Below are positions 23,337-35,752 of a stretch of DNA of 64,000 nt, piece after piece. A model generated the notes under the pieces. It ran no database searches, was not told the DNA's origin, and worked only from the letters and a program-made list of their open reading frames with translations. Each line of letters opens with the position of its first letter. Position 1 is the first letter of the stretch. Position numbers and translations under genes: made by a program. The DNA lies in the NCBI RefSeq assembly GCF_016808095.1, contig NC_068979.1:19126501-19190500 (forward strand). Direction: 5' to 3'. The stretch is from Vigna angularis. Taxonomy: Eukaryota > Streptophyta > Magnoliopsida > Fabales > Fabaceae.

Positions 23337-24973
23337 GGAATAAGAAATCGAGTTTCTGGATTTGTTTGTGAGAGTGAAAATTGACCTCTTAGTGTTTGTG
23401 TTTTTGTCTGCGTGCCCTAAAAATTATGACGCAAGACAATGGAATACACTATACACAAGGTCTCTCTTTCGGATCAAAATTTGTGATGATTTGAGTTGGT
23501 CCAACACAAGAAAACCTGTCTGAAATATAATGTGTTTTACACTTTTACAGTTTTGTCCTATCTCATGCTACACTGAATTTTTTTACACTACAAGAGGAAA
23601 TATACTTAATAAGAATATCTTCATTGTTGCAAAAGCATTTTGTATAAATAATGTGAAGATGTTTTAGTTATTGTATACATAGTTTTTTGTTATGCATGGA
23701 AAAAAGAGAATACGATGAGTTATGATTTTTTTTTTTTAATTTCATATTATCCTTTGTAGCTTGTAATGAAAATGAAATAAATTTGAATAAATAGATAAAC
23801 AAAATAAAAGTACATGTAATTCGAATTATGTAACAAAATAAAAGTACATCTTATTTTTATATACATATGGGTTTACTTTAAGAAAGTATACTTATATTTT
23901 TACAACAAAATAAAAATAAGTCTTGATTTAAAATATATCACAAAACAAGTTAAATTATATCAATTACAAATTTAACAAAATAAAGAATTTTGTGAAAAGT
24001 TAATATGGTCTAATCTCATTATTATAGTTTAGTTTCTCGTTTTTTACATTTGAAAAATAAAATAAAGGTGAGTCTTCATAACATCTCAAAGTTCACAACT
24101 TAATTATTTAAATAAATTTGTAATTGAATATAAAAAATTCTCAAATTTTATATTTTCATGAATCATAACTAATCATGTATAAAGAAATCAAGTTGATACA
24201 AAAAAATCATGTTTATATATTTTTAGTTTAAACTCCTTGCCTAATTATTCTTTAATTACTCAATACCCTTAAATGTTACCATTATGTCTTTTGAATCACA
24301 ATGGTCTTATGTATAGTGTCAGTGGGATGTTATATGAATAGTGTCAGGTTGTATGTTCCCATGGATGCAACTTGGGTGTTATCTTATCTTTTTGGTCTAA
24401 AAATATAGTAAAAAGATGGTCTGAAATATAACGTGAGACCTATGATTTTTTTGTACCCAACTAATTATATACATAAATTTAGGGTAATCATATCACATAA
24501 TCATTTATTCTTTTAGGTCTAAGTGACCTTTCTCTTTGACTTTTTTTCCAGTGTAACTTTCTAACTATCCATACAATCTTTAAAATAACATTATTTTTTC
24601 ATCATTCACTGTAATTTATTTTTCCATCATCCTTCTACATTAACTGTGCATACAATTCTTGAAATTAAAATTTATTCACAAAATTTTGGTAAGATGACAA
24701 TTTCCTTTTTAACCTCCATTTTTAAAAAAAATTAATCAAAATTACAAGATTATCAATATATATAAATCCTTCGTTCATTGACTTAAAATATTATATAAAC
24801 TTGTTGACCTAATAAAACCAGTGCAAATACAAAAAATTAAAACATAATTATTGCATACGTATTTCATAATGTTTTATTTATAACCTTTTCTATAAAACTT
24901 TAAATGAGATGATTTTTAAACCCAACCTTAGGTTTTCATACCTGAGGAATCTATTTATAAACTCAAAATTTAC
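23337..24973. other. Intergenic, upstream of RBM25
   Basis: The RBM25 5' untranslated region and promoter lie within about 23337-23600; no clear TATA box is seen. 23600-24970 is AT-rich without a supported gene or a bounded repeat. Confidence 0.6.
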
Positions 24974-25120
24974 TGTAAGTGTTTCAGAAAGAAAAAAAAA
25001 AGGTTCCAGAAAAAAGTATTATTAAAAATATATTGAGTTACAGCAGAAGCAAAGAATATATACAAAGGAAAAAAATAAAACTGTTACAACAGAAGAAAAA
25101 ATATGTTAAGATCTCTATCA
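24974..25120 (-). repeat. 3' LTR of the Copia element (147 bp)
   Basis: It shares most of its length with 27814-27974, including the stretch TTGAGTTACAGC/ACGGAAGCAAAG on the plus strand. It is shorter than the 5' copy mainly because a GAATAAATTCAAGG-like piece is missing. Confidence 0.93.
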
Positions 25121-25199
25121 CCCTCCCTCAAGATGAACATGTATATTATGTATGTTTAACTTGAAAATAATAATGTTAAAAGGAGAAGGATAAAGAGAC

Positions 25200-26110
25200 T
25201 TGGTGAAAACGTCAGCAACTTGATTAGCAGAAGATACATGAAGAAGCTTGATGAGACCATCTTGAAGCTTTTATCTAGTAATGTGGCAGTATATGTCTAT
25301 ATGTTTGGTTATTTCATGAAAGGTGAGATTCTTGGCAATGTGGATAGCAAAATTGTTGTCACAATAGACTGAGTAAGGAGTCTGGCATGGTATATGTAGA
25401 TCTTTTAAAAGATATTGCAGCCATTGCAGTTCACAAGTTAGAGAAGTTAAGGACATGTATTCGGCTTCAGAAGAGGATTTGGAAACGGTGGTTTGTTTCT
25501 TTGACTTTCAAGAAATAAGAGCAATTCCAAGAAAGACACAGAAACCAGAGATGGATCTTCTAGTGGTAGCACAAGTGGCCTAATCAGAATCAGAGTATGC
25601 ATGAATGCATAAGGAATTATCAACAACATATAACAGACCAGAACCAAGAGCATTTTTTAAATATCTAATAATCCTCATGGCTTGTTGCATATGAGGTTAG
25701 CAAGGAGTAGAAACAAATTGGCTAAGTTATTGGACGACAAAAGCAATGTTGGGCCGCATATTGGTGAGATAGATTAACCTTCCAATAAGATGACGGTAAG
25801 AAGAAGGATTTGTGAGAAGGATACCTTCATCAACATGAAGTTTAACACAAGGATCAGTTAGTGTAGGAGCAGGTTTACATCCTAACATACCAGCTTCAGA
25901 AATCAATTCAAGACAATATTTTCTCTTATTTATACACAACCCAGCTTGAGAGATCTAGCAATTTCAAATCCTAGAAAATATTTGACATCTCCAAGATTTT
26001 TAATGTGAAACTTGTTGTGGAGGTGATCTTTGACAGTAGTGATTTCAGACAAGTTATTTCCAGATAGAAGGATATCATCGACATATACCAGAATAATGGT
26101 GATAATAGAA
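25200..26110 (-). pseudogene. Copia reverse transcriptase C-half and RNase H remnants
   Basis: Translation gives a YVDD active-site segment (about 26090-26070), LGDVKYFLGFEIARS (about 26005-25960), RKYCLELISEAGMLG (25918-25874), SYRHLIGRLIYLTNMRP (about 25800-25750) and an RNase H tail VYCDNNFAIHIAKN (about 25375-25330). Several stops and frame changes interrupt it. The upstream half of the polymerase and the integrase are absent. Confidence 0.85.
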
Positions 26111-26228
26111 GGAGAATGTTTGATAAATAATGGTCAACAGAACTTTGTGTGTACCCGATAGAGAGTAATTCTGATGTTAGTTATGAAGTACTGATGATAT
26201 TATTAAAAACAAAATGAAAGGAATTTAA

Positions 26229-27739
26229 TTATGAAGTACTGATGATATTATTACTAAGGAGATAAAAGAGTCCTTGGTATTTTTTAGCTACTCCAATCAT
26301 CTGGTAAGTATCCATCTGCACAATGAGACAACTATTTTGATGAAAAATAATGAAACAATTATTGGAATGTAACAGTTTAGAAATAGAAATAAGATGAACA
26401 GAGAAATTGGGAACAAATAGAGTATTATGCAAAATCAAATTGCCTAAAGTGATAGTCCCTGAGAATTTAGCAGTAACAAAACTTTGATTTGGTAAATGTA
26501 TAGAAATAGGAGTGATAGGCTGTAAAGAAATAAAAAGAAGTTTGGAAGAACATATATGATCAGTAGCTCCATTATCTATAATCCAAGAATAAAAATTGGG
26601 TGTAGAAGAAGAACCTGATGATTGTGGAGTGCATTAATTGACGCTGGCCATGATAGGAGTAGAGGGTTGAGATTGTTTTAACAAGCCAAGAATAGCTTCA
26701 TACTGTTCCTGAGAAAAACTGCACTGAACTTGGGTTTTATCATTAAAGGAGTCATTGTGTGAAACAACATTAGTTAGGTTGGGCAGAGGGATTGGAGGGA
26801 GCAGAATTCTGTTTGATGGTGGGTTTATAACCTTGGGCAAGGCCATATTTGATCCAGCAATTGTCAGAGGTGTGATTTGTTCTTTGACAGTGATCACAGT
26901 ATTTGGCACGACCACTAAATTTACTGGTGCGTCCTCGTCCACGACCACCAAATGACCCATCACGGGAAGTATTAGAAGTCTTGTTCTAAGGGTCCTAGAA
27001 ATTGAGATTGGTCATGGAATCTTGTGGAATTTGAGAGGAAGAATTATGAAATTCTCGTTCTTGTTGAAGGACCAAAGAAAAAGTTTTAGGGAGAGCCGAC
27101 ATAGGTTCCATTAGCATAATCTGAGAACAGACTTGGGAAAATTCATCATTTAACCCACGAAGAAACTTTATGACAGAATCATCGTTGCGCTCTTATTGAG
27201 TCTTGGTCAATAAACCACAATTGCAAGGAGAATGAATTGTAGGTGCAGAGAAGAATGATTTTATACAAAGAAATTTCTTTCCAAATTATTTGAAGATGAG
27301 TATAATATTGAGAGACAATAGAATCACCTTGTTTACAAGATTGAAGTTCTTCTTGGAGATCAGCGATGCAAAACTTATCACCATGAGAAAAACGCTGGAG
27401 AAGATCGGCCTAAATCTCGTGCACAGAATCCATCCACATTACAAATTGTTTGATAGGAAGAGTCATGGAACGCGTTAGCCATGACATCACCATCTTGTTG
27501 CCTGTCTTCCAGGCTTCATGAAGAGCATCATCAGGGGGAGGGCAAGAAATGGTACCGAGAACAAATTTGTCTTTGTTCTTGGTTTCAAGAGCGACAAGCA
27601 TATCATGCCTCCATTATTGAAAATTGGTGTCGGAGAGAGGAGGATTAACAAGAATGGGGGTTGGGTTCTCACTTGAATGAAGAAACAGAGGGTAGACAAG
27701 ATTAAAAAGATGATCAGAGGTTGAAATCGGGGTGGCCAT
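26229..27739 (-). pseudogene. Copia gag and protease-region remnants
   Basis: The start MATPISTSDHL lies at 27739, shortly after the primer-binding site. Gag runs through 27410 with an in-frame stop where an Asn-Phe-Gln-x-Trp motif is expected (about 27620), plus later stops. A CCHC-like zinc knuckle, CDHCQRTNHTSDNCW, lies near 26905-26860. A GAG-pre-integrase-type segment with HNTLFVPNFSVHLISISKLL follows (26434-26375). Decayed. Confidence 0.82.
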
Positions 27740-27813
27740 TAGAGAAGAAGAGATAACGAGATGAAGAAAGTGACAAAAGAAGAACCCTAATTACTTTCTT
27801 TCTACTGATATCA

Positions 27814-27974
27814 TGTAAGTGTTTGAGAAAGAGAAAAAGGGCTCCAGAGAAAAGTATTATTGTGAATAAATTCAAGGAAATTTATATTGAGTTACAACGG
27901 AAGCAAAGAATATATACAAAGGAAAAAAATAAAACTGATACAACAGAAAAAAAGATATGTTAATATCTCTATCA
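27814..27974 (-). repeat. 5' LTR of the Copia element (161 bp)
   Basis: Pairs with 24974-25120. The sense strand carries TGTATATATTC as a likely TATA-like promoter sequence. It is directly followed by the primer-binding site. Confidence 0.93.
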
Positions 27975-28769
27975 TTTACAAATTGTATATGTACAAATAT
28001 AAAATAAAAATGGACAAATTATATACCTGAAGCAAAATGTGTCAAAGTAAAAAGTGAGAGATTAAGATTACTAGAAGATTAATAGATGAAATTAATAGAA
28101 CTATAAAATTAAAATGGAAGTCTTATTTTCAGTTGTCAAACAACAAGTTTTAGAAGCGAGAAAACCACAATTCATAGTGTAAGTCTTAAGAAGAATAGGA
28201 AGGAAAAAGTTTTAAGTTTGCTTTATTTAAATGAAACTAGATGACTAAAAATTTAAATAACTTATAAAGAAAGAAAAGAGAAGATACTAGAAGAAGAAAT
28301 AAGAAAACTTACATCTTGTATTTCTTTATCTTTTTGTAAGAAATTGCAAAAGGAAGACGTGGGAGATGTTGTTATATTTATACGCAAAAGCACAAAGGGG
28401 CGCAAAAATAGTTGCAAAATAAATATGTTTTTAGTTCTTGTAATTACTTTGGAAGGTTTACATTTGAAGAGAAGAATAAAAATATATTCAAACTCATCCT
28501 TTATATTAATTTCTGAATGAATATTATTAATTATTAAAATTGCAGAAAAAAAATTAAAACAGACTTTTAAAATTAGCAATACTCATCATAACAAAGAATA
28601 TCATCTATATATGATATATGTATAAAATAATAATGAAAATAATAAAAAATTTCAAACAATTATCAACCTAAGTGGGACGTGACAATAAAATTGATTTATG
28701 AGAAACAAGTCACCTATTCCAAGAACATACACACATACATTCATTTTTTACCATTTTGAATGGAAATTG
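27975..28769. other. Intergenic, downstream of the DUF936 gene
   Basis: AT-rich. It contains the 3' untranslated region of the DUF936 gene near 28600-28769; no other gene is seen. Confidence 0.6.
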
Positions 28770-30943
28770 TTAAGGATTTTTCATCTTTATTCTCAACTTT
28801 CGAGCAACTTGTGCTGCTTTAGGATGACTTGGTCGCTTGTTACTATGGTGCTGTTCTACCTCCACCCAATTCATAACTTTCAGTATGAGAGACTGAGGAA
28901 CTTTCCTCACATCCCCATCTGATGCATCCTTTGTTTTCTTCAAACCCGTTTCCAAGGCCTTCTCGATGAACTCCATAAACCAATTTCCAGCTTCTGTTTC
29001 AATCTGCTTTCCCAGTTTGATTGTGTTACTTAAGCTGCATGACCCCCCTGGTTTCTTATTCTCATCATTTTCAACTATAGGTTCCAGAGGCATCTTTGTA
29101 AGCGGGGTAGAACCTTTCTTTTCCAAAATCTCCTTCTGGTTAGAACTGGATCTTAGGGGCCTCCCCATGTTTGCCTTTTGCTCCTGCTTTTCAGGAATGG
29201 CAGCCATAGACTTGTTGTACAGAGCACCCCTTCTTTTGGACAAGTTTGAGTCACTGATCCCAGAATTGTCGTAGTTCTCCACTACTTCATGCAAAACCTG
29301 TTGCTTCTCTGGTTTCTGAGACAACTCCGAAGCTGAAGTAGCTGCTTGTATGGACACCATTTCATTAACTGCTTGCACAATCTCGTTATGGAATTCTAAA
29401 AACCGTTCAAAACAAGCCGCAGGAGCATCAGTTCGAGCTGACTTGCATAAATTTGAGAACGTCCTGAAATGAAACAAAACAAACAAGACATTCCCTACAT
29501 CAGTATGCAAAGCACAGGTAAAATAGAATGATTGGAAGAGCTAAAATAGTCTTTCTTCTTGATACTTTGTGTGTGGAAACATTTCCTATTGTCTTTATTT
29601 CTCTAAATGCATTGAGTCGTGCAGTATTAAACATAAGAAAGAAGTATACTTGAGGGACCGAACTACTGTCTCAGAAGCTGAAGCATCTCTTAAAGCTTGA
29701 AGGGCAATCTTCTGAGCCACTTCTCTCTGCTGCACAGCTTCCTGCCAAGCAAAAACAAAGCTCTTTTCAACCATTGAACCAAAAAGGCAAAGAGCTAAAC
29801 ATAATTTATGATTCTACCTTCCCCAGAGAGCTGAGCTTTCCAGGTAAATTCACGGGGAGGGTAAGGTTATTGCAATTATCAAAAGCCGAATTAGTAGTAG
29901 ACTGAGATTGGGGTTGAAAAGTGACATTTGAATCCAGATTGTGATTTTGACAATTGGCATCCCCAGTGGAAGGGCCCACTCTTGCATTCTTCAACCGCGG
30001 TGGCGGAGTCCCACTTTTCTTCTCCTGCACATGAAATTCACAACTTTCACACACTAAACTAACAAATCTTGCATCATTTTAGCTTACATATTCCATAAAG
30101 ACAATACTGTTTGAAGAAGATAATAAACTAACATAGTATTTGATTGTGAACAATGGAAGAGGAAAAGAAAAATGTACCTACAGCTGAGTTGAAGAGGCTA
30201 GCGGCAGGGATTCTATGTTCTCGTTCAGAAACACTCCTGCTCCTGCTAAACTTGCCATTGGAAGAGACAAGCACGCAGCTTTTCCTCATCAATGCAGGAC
30301 TTTCCCCTTTCATATCACTCATCTTGGCAAGAAGCCCTCCACCAACAGAGCACCTCACAGCAGAAACTGGAGTTCCCTCTCTCCCAACCTTCCCTCTGAC
30401 CAAAGGTGAAGACATTGCCGCATGTTGAAAACCCCCATTCCTCGCTTTCACAGGGGTACACTGCTCAAAGTCCAAATTCACCGGCTTGAACACCATAGGA
30501 GAAGAAACCGAAACCCCATCACCACCATTATTTCCCCAAGACCCTCTTCTGGGAACAGAACTGGGCTTTTGGGTCCTCAGACCCATTAAGGGCTCGGGGG
30601 TGCCCACCAGAGGGTGTCTTCCGGGGAGGGGCTTGGCGCCGCGGAGAACGGGAACCGGCGAGCCCGGTTCCAAGCAATCGACGTAAATGAATTGGCCGAG
30701 CTGCATCTTGTTGCTGAGAACGACGTCGTCTTGGTCGGAGGGTAGACTAGCGTAGATAGAGTGAGAGGAATCGGAGACCTTGATGTAGAAGCCCTGTTTG
30801 GGGATCAAATTCTTCTCGTCGAGGTCGGCGGGGACGATGTCGGTGACCTGCAAGAGTGAGCTGCGGTGCTCGCTCGTCGGTTTCACGCCCGTGTTCAGAC
30901 CGTTCAGGAGCTTCAACACGATTCCCGGAGCGAGTGCTGCCAT
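28770..30943 (-). CDS. DUF936-family plant protein, four exons
   Basis: Exons: 30943-30182, 30024-29818, 29741-29650, 29463-28770, giving 584 aa. A donor 4 bp downstream of 30182 also exists, but only the 30182 donor keeps frame. The conserved N-terminal block (about 1-125) has [55 protein letters not shown] and [19 protein letters not shown], the DUF936 signature. The middle is Ser/Pro-rich. Residues 260-270 contain [15 protein letters not shown]. Exon 3 encodes a helical [20 protein letters not shown]. The C-terminal helical part (about 500-584) has [18 protein letters not shown] and [11 protein letters not shown]. The family is land-plant specific; I know of no firmly established biochemical function. 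No signal peptide or membrane segment is seen. Confidence 0.93.
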
Positions 30944-33462
30944 AACAGTGATGTGATTAACGATGACACTGTGTTGGAATTGGAATCTTTTGAGGTTGGG
31001 GAAAGGGATGAAGAAAAGAATGAAGAAAGGAGGAGCGTGGTGGTCTTCTTGGTTCGGTTCTTCTGATTGTGTTTTTTTCGCTAGACAAGTAGCCGTTGAT
31101 AACGGTAAGTAGGGCTATGTCTCTCGCTTTTCGAATTTCGGAACGTTGGGATAACGGTCGTTTTTTTTTTGCCGTGACAAAGAAAAACAACAGTAATAAT
31201 ATCATAATGCATGATAAAAAAATAAAACCTTTTTCTTCAATTTGTTTTCTAGCGTTGATTTTTCATGCTTTTCAAATTACGGTTGGTATTAGATGAATAA
31301 TAAAAGAAAATTTTCACGAAAAATATAAAATTTCCGATTATGAAATTATTCATATAATAATTTCACTATTATATTATGTTTGGGAGAAGGAAAGGATACG
31401 CAAGAGAAGAAATGGTACATGAAAAAGTAGAGATTGCTTCTTTTTTTATTCATAAAATAGATGTTGTTTCATAAAAGAGGAATTTTGAGAATTTTTTGCG
31501 GTGGAAAACAACGAGTAATTTAAAAAATATTTATACTTTAGAAATAAGTGTTATTGTTATTTATTTTTATTGGTAGTATCATTTATTTATTATTTTTATC
31601 ATAGAAACAAAGCAAGCAAGTAAAAAAAATAGATAACAAGGAGTTATCTAACTAATTGTGCTACTACAAAGATTAAAAAGTGAGTTGTTTGCACATAATG
31701 GGTTTAATCCTGTAATGAATTTTTTATTGAATAGATGTTTTAGTCTATATCTATCTTAATCTTAAAAGATATTTTTTTTTATAAAGAAGGTTGAGTTGGA
31801 TTTCATTAAATCCGTTAACTAATCCAATTAAAATAGTTTGGATTGAATTTTTATAATTTTTCTATCACATTCACATATTGTGAATCGATCAATAAAGAAC
31901 TAAGATTAAATAAAGTGGAGAAAAAGTGAAACATCTTCGTCAAATATTTGAAATACAGTTTGTAAGTTAAGAACTCCATTTTTATGAAGTTTGTTGCTGT
32001 AGTTCGACATTGTATAAACTACTTGTATGTCATAACCAATCCTTACAAATGAAAATTTATTTTCCCTTTTACGAAAATTAAAAATTGTAGTGAATTGAGT
32101 TTATAATGAGTGTACCATTGAAAGAAAAAGTTGATAGACTTCTTAAATATAATATATATATTATATATAAATTTAGGAGGTACAAAAAGTAGTTTAATAA
32201 TAATCTATTCACAAGTACACCACTAAAATTGTTCTTAGAAAACTGAAATAATAAATAAAGTGATATTTAATATATATGATTTTCCTCTATCTCCGTATTT
32301 TACGAAACATAAATAACAAATTAAAAATAAAAATACATTGTATAATGAATGATTTAGGTTGAAAATAAAAACAATACTCAAAATATCTAACTCAAACTAA
32401 TCGAGTTGAGTGTGATTGGTTAAATTATCCAGACATATAAACATCCATACTTTTCCTTTTGATTAATGCAAATTTTTTGTTGTGATCAATTGATGTTCAT
32501 TCAAAAATCAACTTGAGAAAATAAATATATTTTTACTGTTCTTTAAGGGTTTGCTTAAATGTCATTTTACAAAGTTCCAAAGATGGGGTAGTATAGTTAA
32601 TAATGACGGTAACTTGGAAGCTCATAAACAAGCATTAAACCTTCTTCGGAATATGATGATTTTAATTATTTCTGTAAGCCATTGAAAGCAGCAACGGATA
32701 CAAATGGCAAATATGTCAATAAAGCTTATCCAGAAATCTTCAAACCCAACCATAAAAAAATTCAAAAACATTCAATATTATATATTTCATACTAATATGA
32801 ATTGATTTTAATTTATGAAAACCTTTTTCTTTATCATTATTTGTCTTCTATAATATGGAACTGGAACCACTTTTCTTCTACTACAAGTGTTAATCGATAA
32901 ATTTATCCACACAAACCTATATTCCATAGATCTTAAGTGTTCCATTTATTGGCCAAAGCTCACTGATATTTTGCCAAAATGTTGTGTAGAAGAGTTGCAT
33001 GATGAATGTGATGGAAGCTGGGAAAATGCCTAAGGCTTAAATATTTAAAGCTATCTACATGAATCATAAGTTGATCATTGAAGATATGGACTAAAAAGAA
33101 ATTCAAAACTGTCACAGAATGACAACAACAGGAGATCACATGACATAATAGAAAATTCAAATCCAAGATTCGTACATGATAAGATCACTTCAAAAACTGG
33201 CATACATTTTACATAGAAAATTCTCCAAAATTGAGTGTTTATAGTCGGGAATAGTGTCAATTGACTGATCTTTCCAAAAGCCTCAACAGCAAAAACTCCT
33301 AGTAAATTTCAGGAGGACAACACATTTTGACAGTCTCAAATAAGAAACATAATGAAGTTAAATTATTAATTGCAGAACCTACTAGAAGCAAGTATTGAAA
33401 CAAAACCTGCAACTGATGGTATCTGAATGGCCCAAAAGCACAATATCATTGCCTACGCCATG
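30944..33462. other. Intergenic, upstream of the DUF936 gene
   Basis: The first ~150 bp is probably the DUF936 5' untranslated region and promoter. 31250-33460 is AT-rich with no gene-like frame; a short inverted AT run (ATATATATTATATATAAAT) sits near 32150. Confidence 0.55.
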
Positions 33463-35600
33463 TTATAGAGGTGTGGCAAAACCTGTCACCATATAAAGTA
33501 AATGTCAGTGTTTTTGAGTAAATCTATTAGCTATCCCTACTTTTGTGGTAACATTAGTACCTCAGGGGCACTCGAGAATTAATAAAACGAGCACAAACAT
33601 GACAAAGAAATTTATACAGTAATGAAACAACATGACAATAAACATTTGGAAAATGGCAACTTTTTTATCTTTTAGAAGATTACAGTGGAAGAACTCAAAG
33701 AGCAATCCTATCAACTCTATATACACCATTTAAGCTATTAAAGTGTTACATGAGGATAGGCTGCACACAAAATTTACAAAGCAACTTTTGTTATTATCTA
33801 AAGGGAAAAAATAAGGAACTTGTCAAGGCATTAAAGAACTTTTCGGCAAAAGGAAAAAAATATACTGTCAAACAGAGTCAAGTGGACAAAATATTGGCCT
33901 CATTGTTATTTTATTAACAAGCCCTATCCACATCTAATTAGCTCCACCATAATGCCCCGGAACAATTAGACTGTAGCATAACCAAACATTCTACTGAAAC
34001 TGTTCTTAGGGTTAGTGACACTGTTAAACACTTGTTTCAGAAAATACGAATAGAGTTAAGTGTAGCGTGCAGTCAGTGGTGGTGGAGCTAAGGGGTGACT
34101 TGAAGATGACCCCAAAAATTATTAATTCTTTTTTTTTTTAAGTTGACTATATAAAAGAACTTGACTGGTAAATTCTTCTCACAATCCATTTGAGTGCTAA
34201 AAGTCTTTGTCCTGGTTACTTTAAGGTTTTCCTTGAGTGAAAACTCGTGTCCCCTGCCCAATTAAGGCATCTACAAAAAGAAAAACTCCTATACTAGTTG
34301 AATAGCACCAAAAACCTCTCTTTTGGCACTGGCCTGAGTGATATAAAATAAATTCTGAGGTTATTCCTTTGTTTTTTTCACTTGGCTAGAAAGATTATCT
34401 CTCAATTATCATCTGTTTTTCCTCACGACATCAAAAGTGATTCCATACACACACTTTGATTGAGCCAATGTTAATTTGATAAATTCCTTTTGGGTCAAAT
34501 TTCACTTATTTGCCACCAGGTACAGAATGAAGATGATTTTCAAAATGTTTCTTAGTTGTTCCATGCATAATCATTATGTATCCTTAACCCATCCTAAACA
34601 GCTTACATAATTTCTTACTTCCGTATTAAGTAGAAGTTGAATTTCAATCTTGCCGCTTAAGTAAACATTGTTTAGAAGTCATGTGTGGTGTGTAACTGAA
34701 TCAAATTAACTCTTCTCAGTTCAAACATTAGTAATTGGAAAACATTTTATCAACTTGAGTTCCAAATGGAATTGGGATTAGTTTTCGATAACCGATAAGT
34801 AGCATAGTGAACAGAAAACAAACGTAAGCATCATGTCAAAGACCCTTACACTTCACATACATCTACGCCACAAGAATCAGCAAGTCTTGTATACAAGAAC
34901 AATATTCTTAAAGAAAAAGTAACATGGTTAAACTTGGATAAATTCCAAACCAAACAATTTTGGTAACCCAAAAATCTAGATATTACGATTAAATGTTTGA
35001 CAATTCAAATGAGAGAAATGTTAAAAACACACCGTTTTGAACACTCTTTCATTTCTTGAAATTTACTCAAAAAACAAAAACTTGATGGGTCCCATAAATC
35101 AGGAAACTTATTTGAAAATCACATACCAGCAGCTCTTATAATTGATAAACTTTTAAGTCCAAAATGTGAAGAGAAAAAAGATAGAAGGGGAGGATACCTT
35201 CCGAAAGACAACCCCAGTTGGTATTGTGCAAAGAAAGCAGAGAAGTGAACAAAACAGCGGCAGTAGCACTATGCAGCGGCGTCAAAGACAGTTGTGCACC
35301 AGCCAAGTGCACCGGAAGCCTAAACAGCAATCATAACATCTATTCAGTTCATACGCACAAAAATTCGCTACCCATGTGGATACCTCACTATAGATTGAAA
35401 CAAAAAGGGGCAAAGGCAATGGAATGGTGCAGTGAAAAAAAAAGTAAGATTTACCGGGAAAACGAGAGGGAGCGTTTGTTGGGAGAAGAAGGAAGTTCAT
35501 TGAGCTTAATTGGGTGTGAAGATCGCCGAGTGAGGAGGGTTCTGGAAGCAGAGGAAGCTCGTTGGAGGGCTTTTCTTGCAGAATTGGCCGCCACAGCCAT
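33463..35600 (-). CDS. NFD6: NUCLEAR FUSION DEFECTIVE 6-like small organelle protein, three exons
   Basis: Exons: 35600-35455, 35319-35198 and 33482-33463, with GT-AG borders and matching phases (2, then 1), giving 95 aa; family members are about 90-100 aa. The N-terminus MAVAANSARKALQRASSASR is rich in Ala, Ser and Arg without acidic residues, typical of a mitochondrial or plastid transit peptide. The conserved core follows: LPVHLAGAQLSLTPLHSATA and LLSLHNTNWGCLSEG. In Arabidopsis, NFD6 is needed for polar-nucleus fusion in the female gametophyte and is organelle-targeted. The last exon is only 20 nt (encoding GFATPL and a stop) after a 1.7-kb intron. It was chosen because it keeps frame and resembles family C-termini; alternative 3' exons are known in this family. 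Exons 1-2 are firm, exon 3 less so. Intron 2 holds a hAT-end-like stretch near 34070-34130. Confidence 0.75.
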
Positions 35601-35752
35601 CTTCTCTGCTCTGCACCAACACTTCTTCCTGGGTAGAAGGAAGAGCCTACCATATTATGGGCTGGGTTTAATCAAATGGGCCTCCGTTCAAAACCACAAA
35701 AAGCCCTTTTCTTCAAAAGCAAATAAAAAGAAAACGAGTGTTTCATCACTGG

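Larger units (their letters stand above)
24974..27974 (-). mobile_element. Ty1/Copia retrotransposon, internally deleted, both LTRs, TSD TTTAC
   Basis: A 3.0-kb element on the minus strand. The 5' LTR is 27974-27814 and the 3' LTR is 25120-24974; both begin TGATAGAGAT and end CTTACA on the sense strand. The 5-bp duplication TTTAC sits at 24969-24973 and 27975-27979. A primer-binding site TGATATCAG (27813-27805), close to the initiator tRNA-Met site TGGTATCAG, follows the 5' LTR. A purine tract GAGGGAGGG (25121-25129) precedes the 3' LTR. Gag, a protease-side fragment, half of the reverse transcriptase and part of RNase H remain; the integrase is gone. A full Copia is about 5 kb, so about 2 kb is missing. 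The LTRs have clearly diverged, so the insertion is old. Confidence 0.94.

Noticed and set aside
34070..34290. hAT-type transposon end inside NFD6 intron 2
   Set aside because: The text resembles hAT 3' ends from memory only; no terminal repeats or 8-bp duplication were found, so it is not called as a feature.
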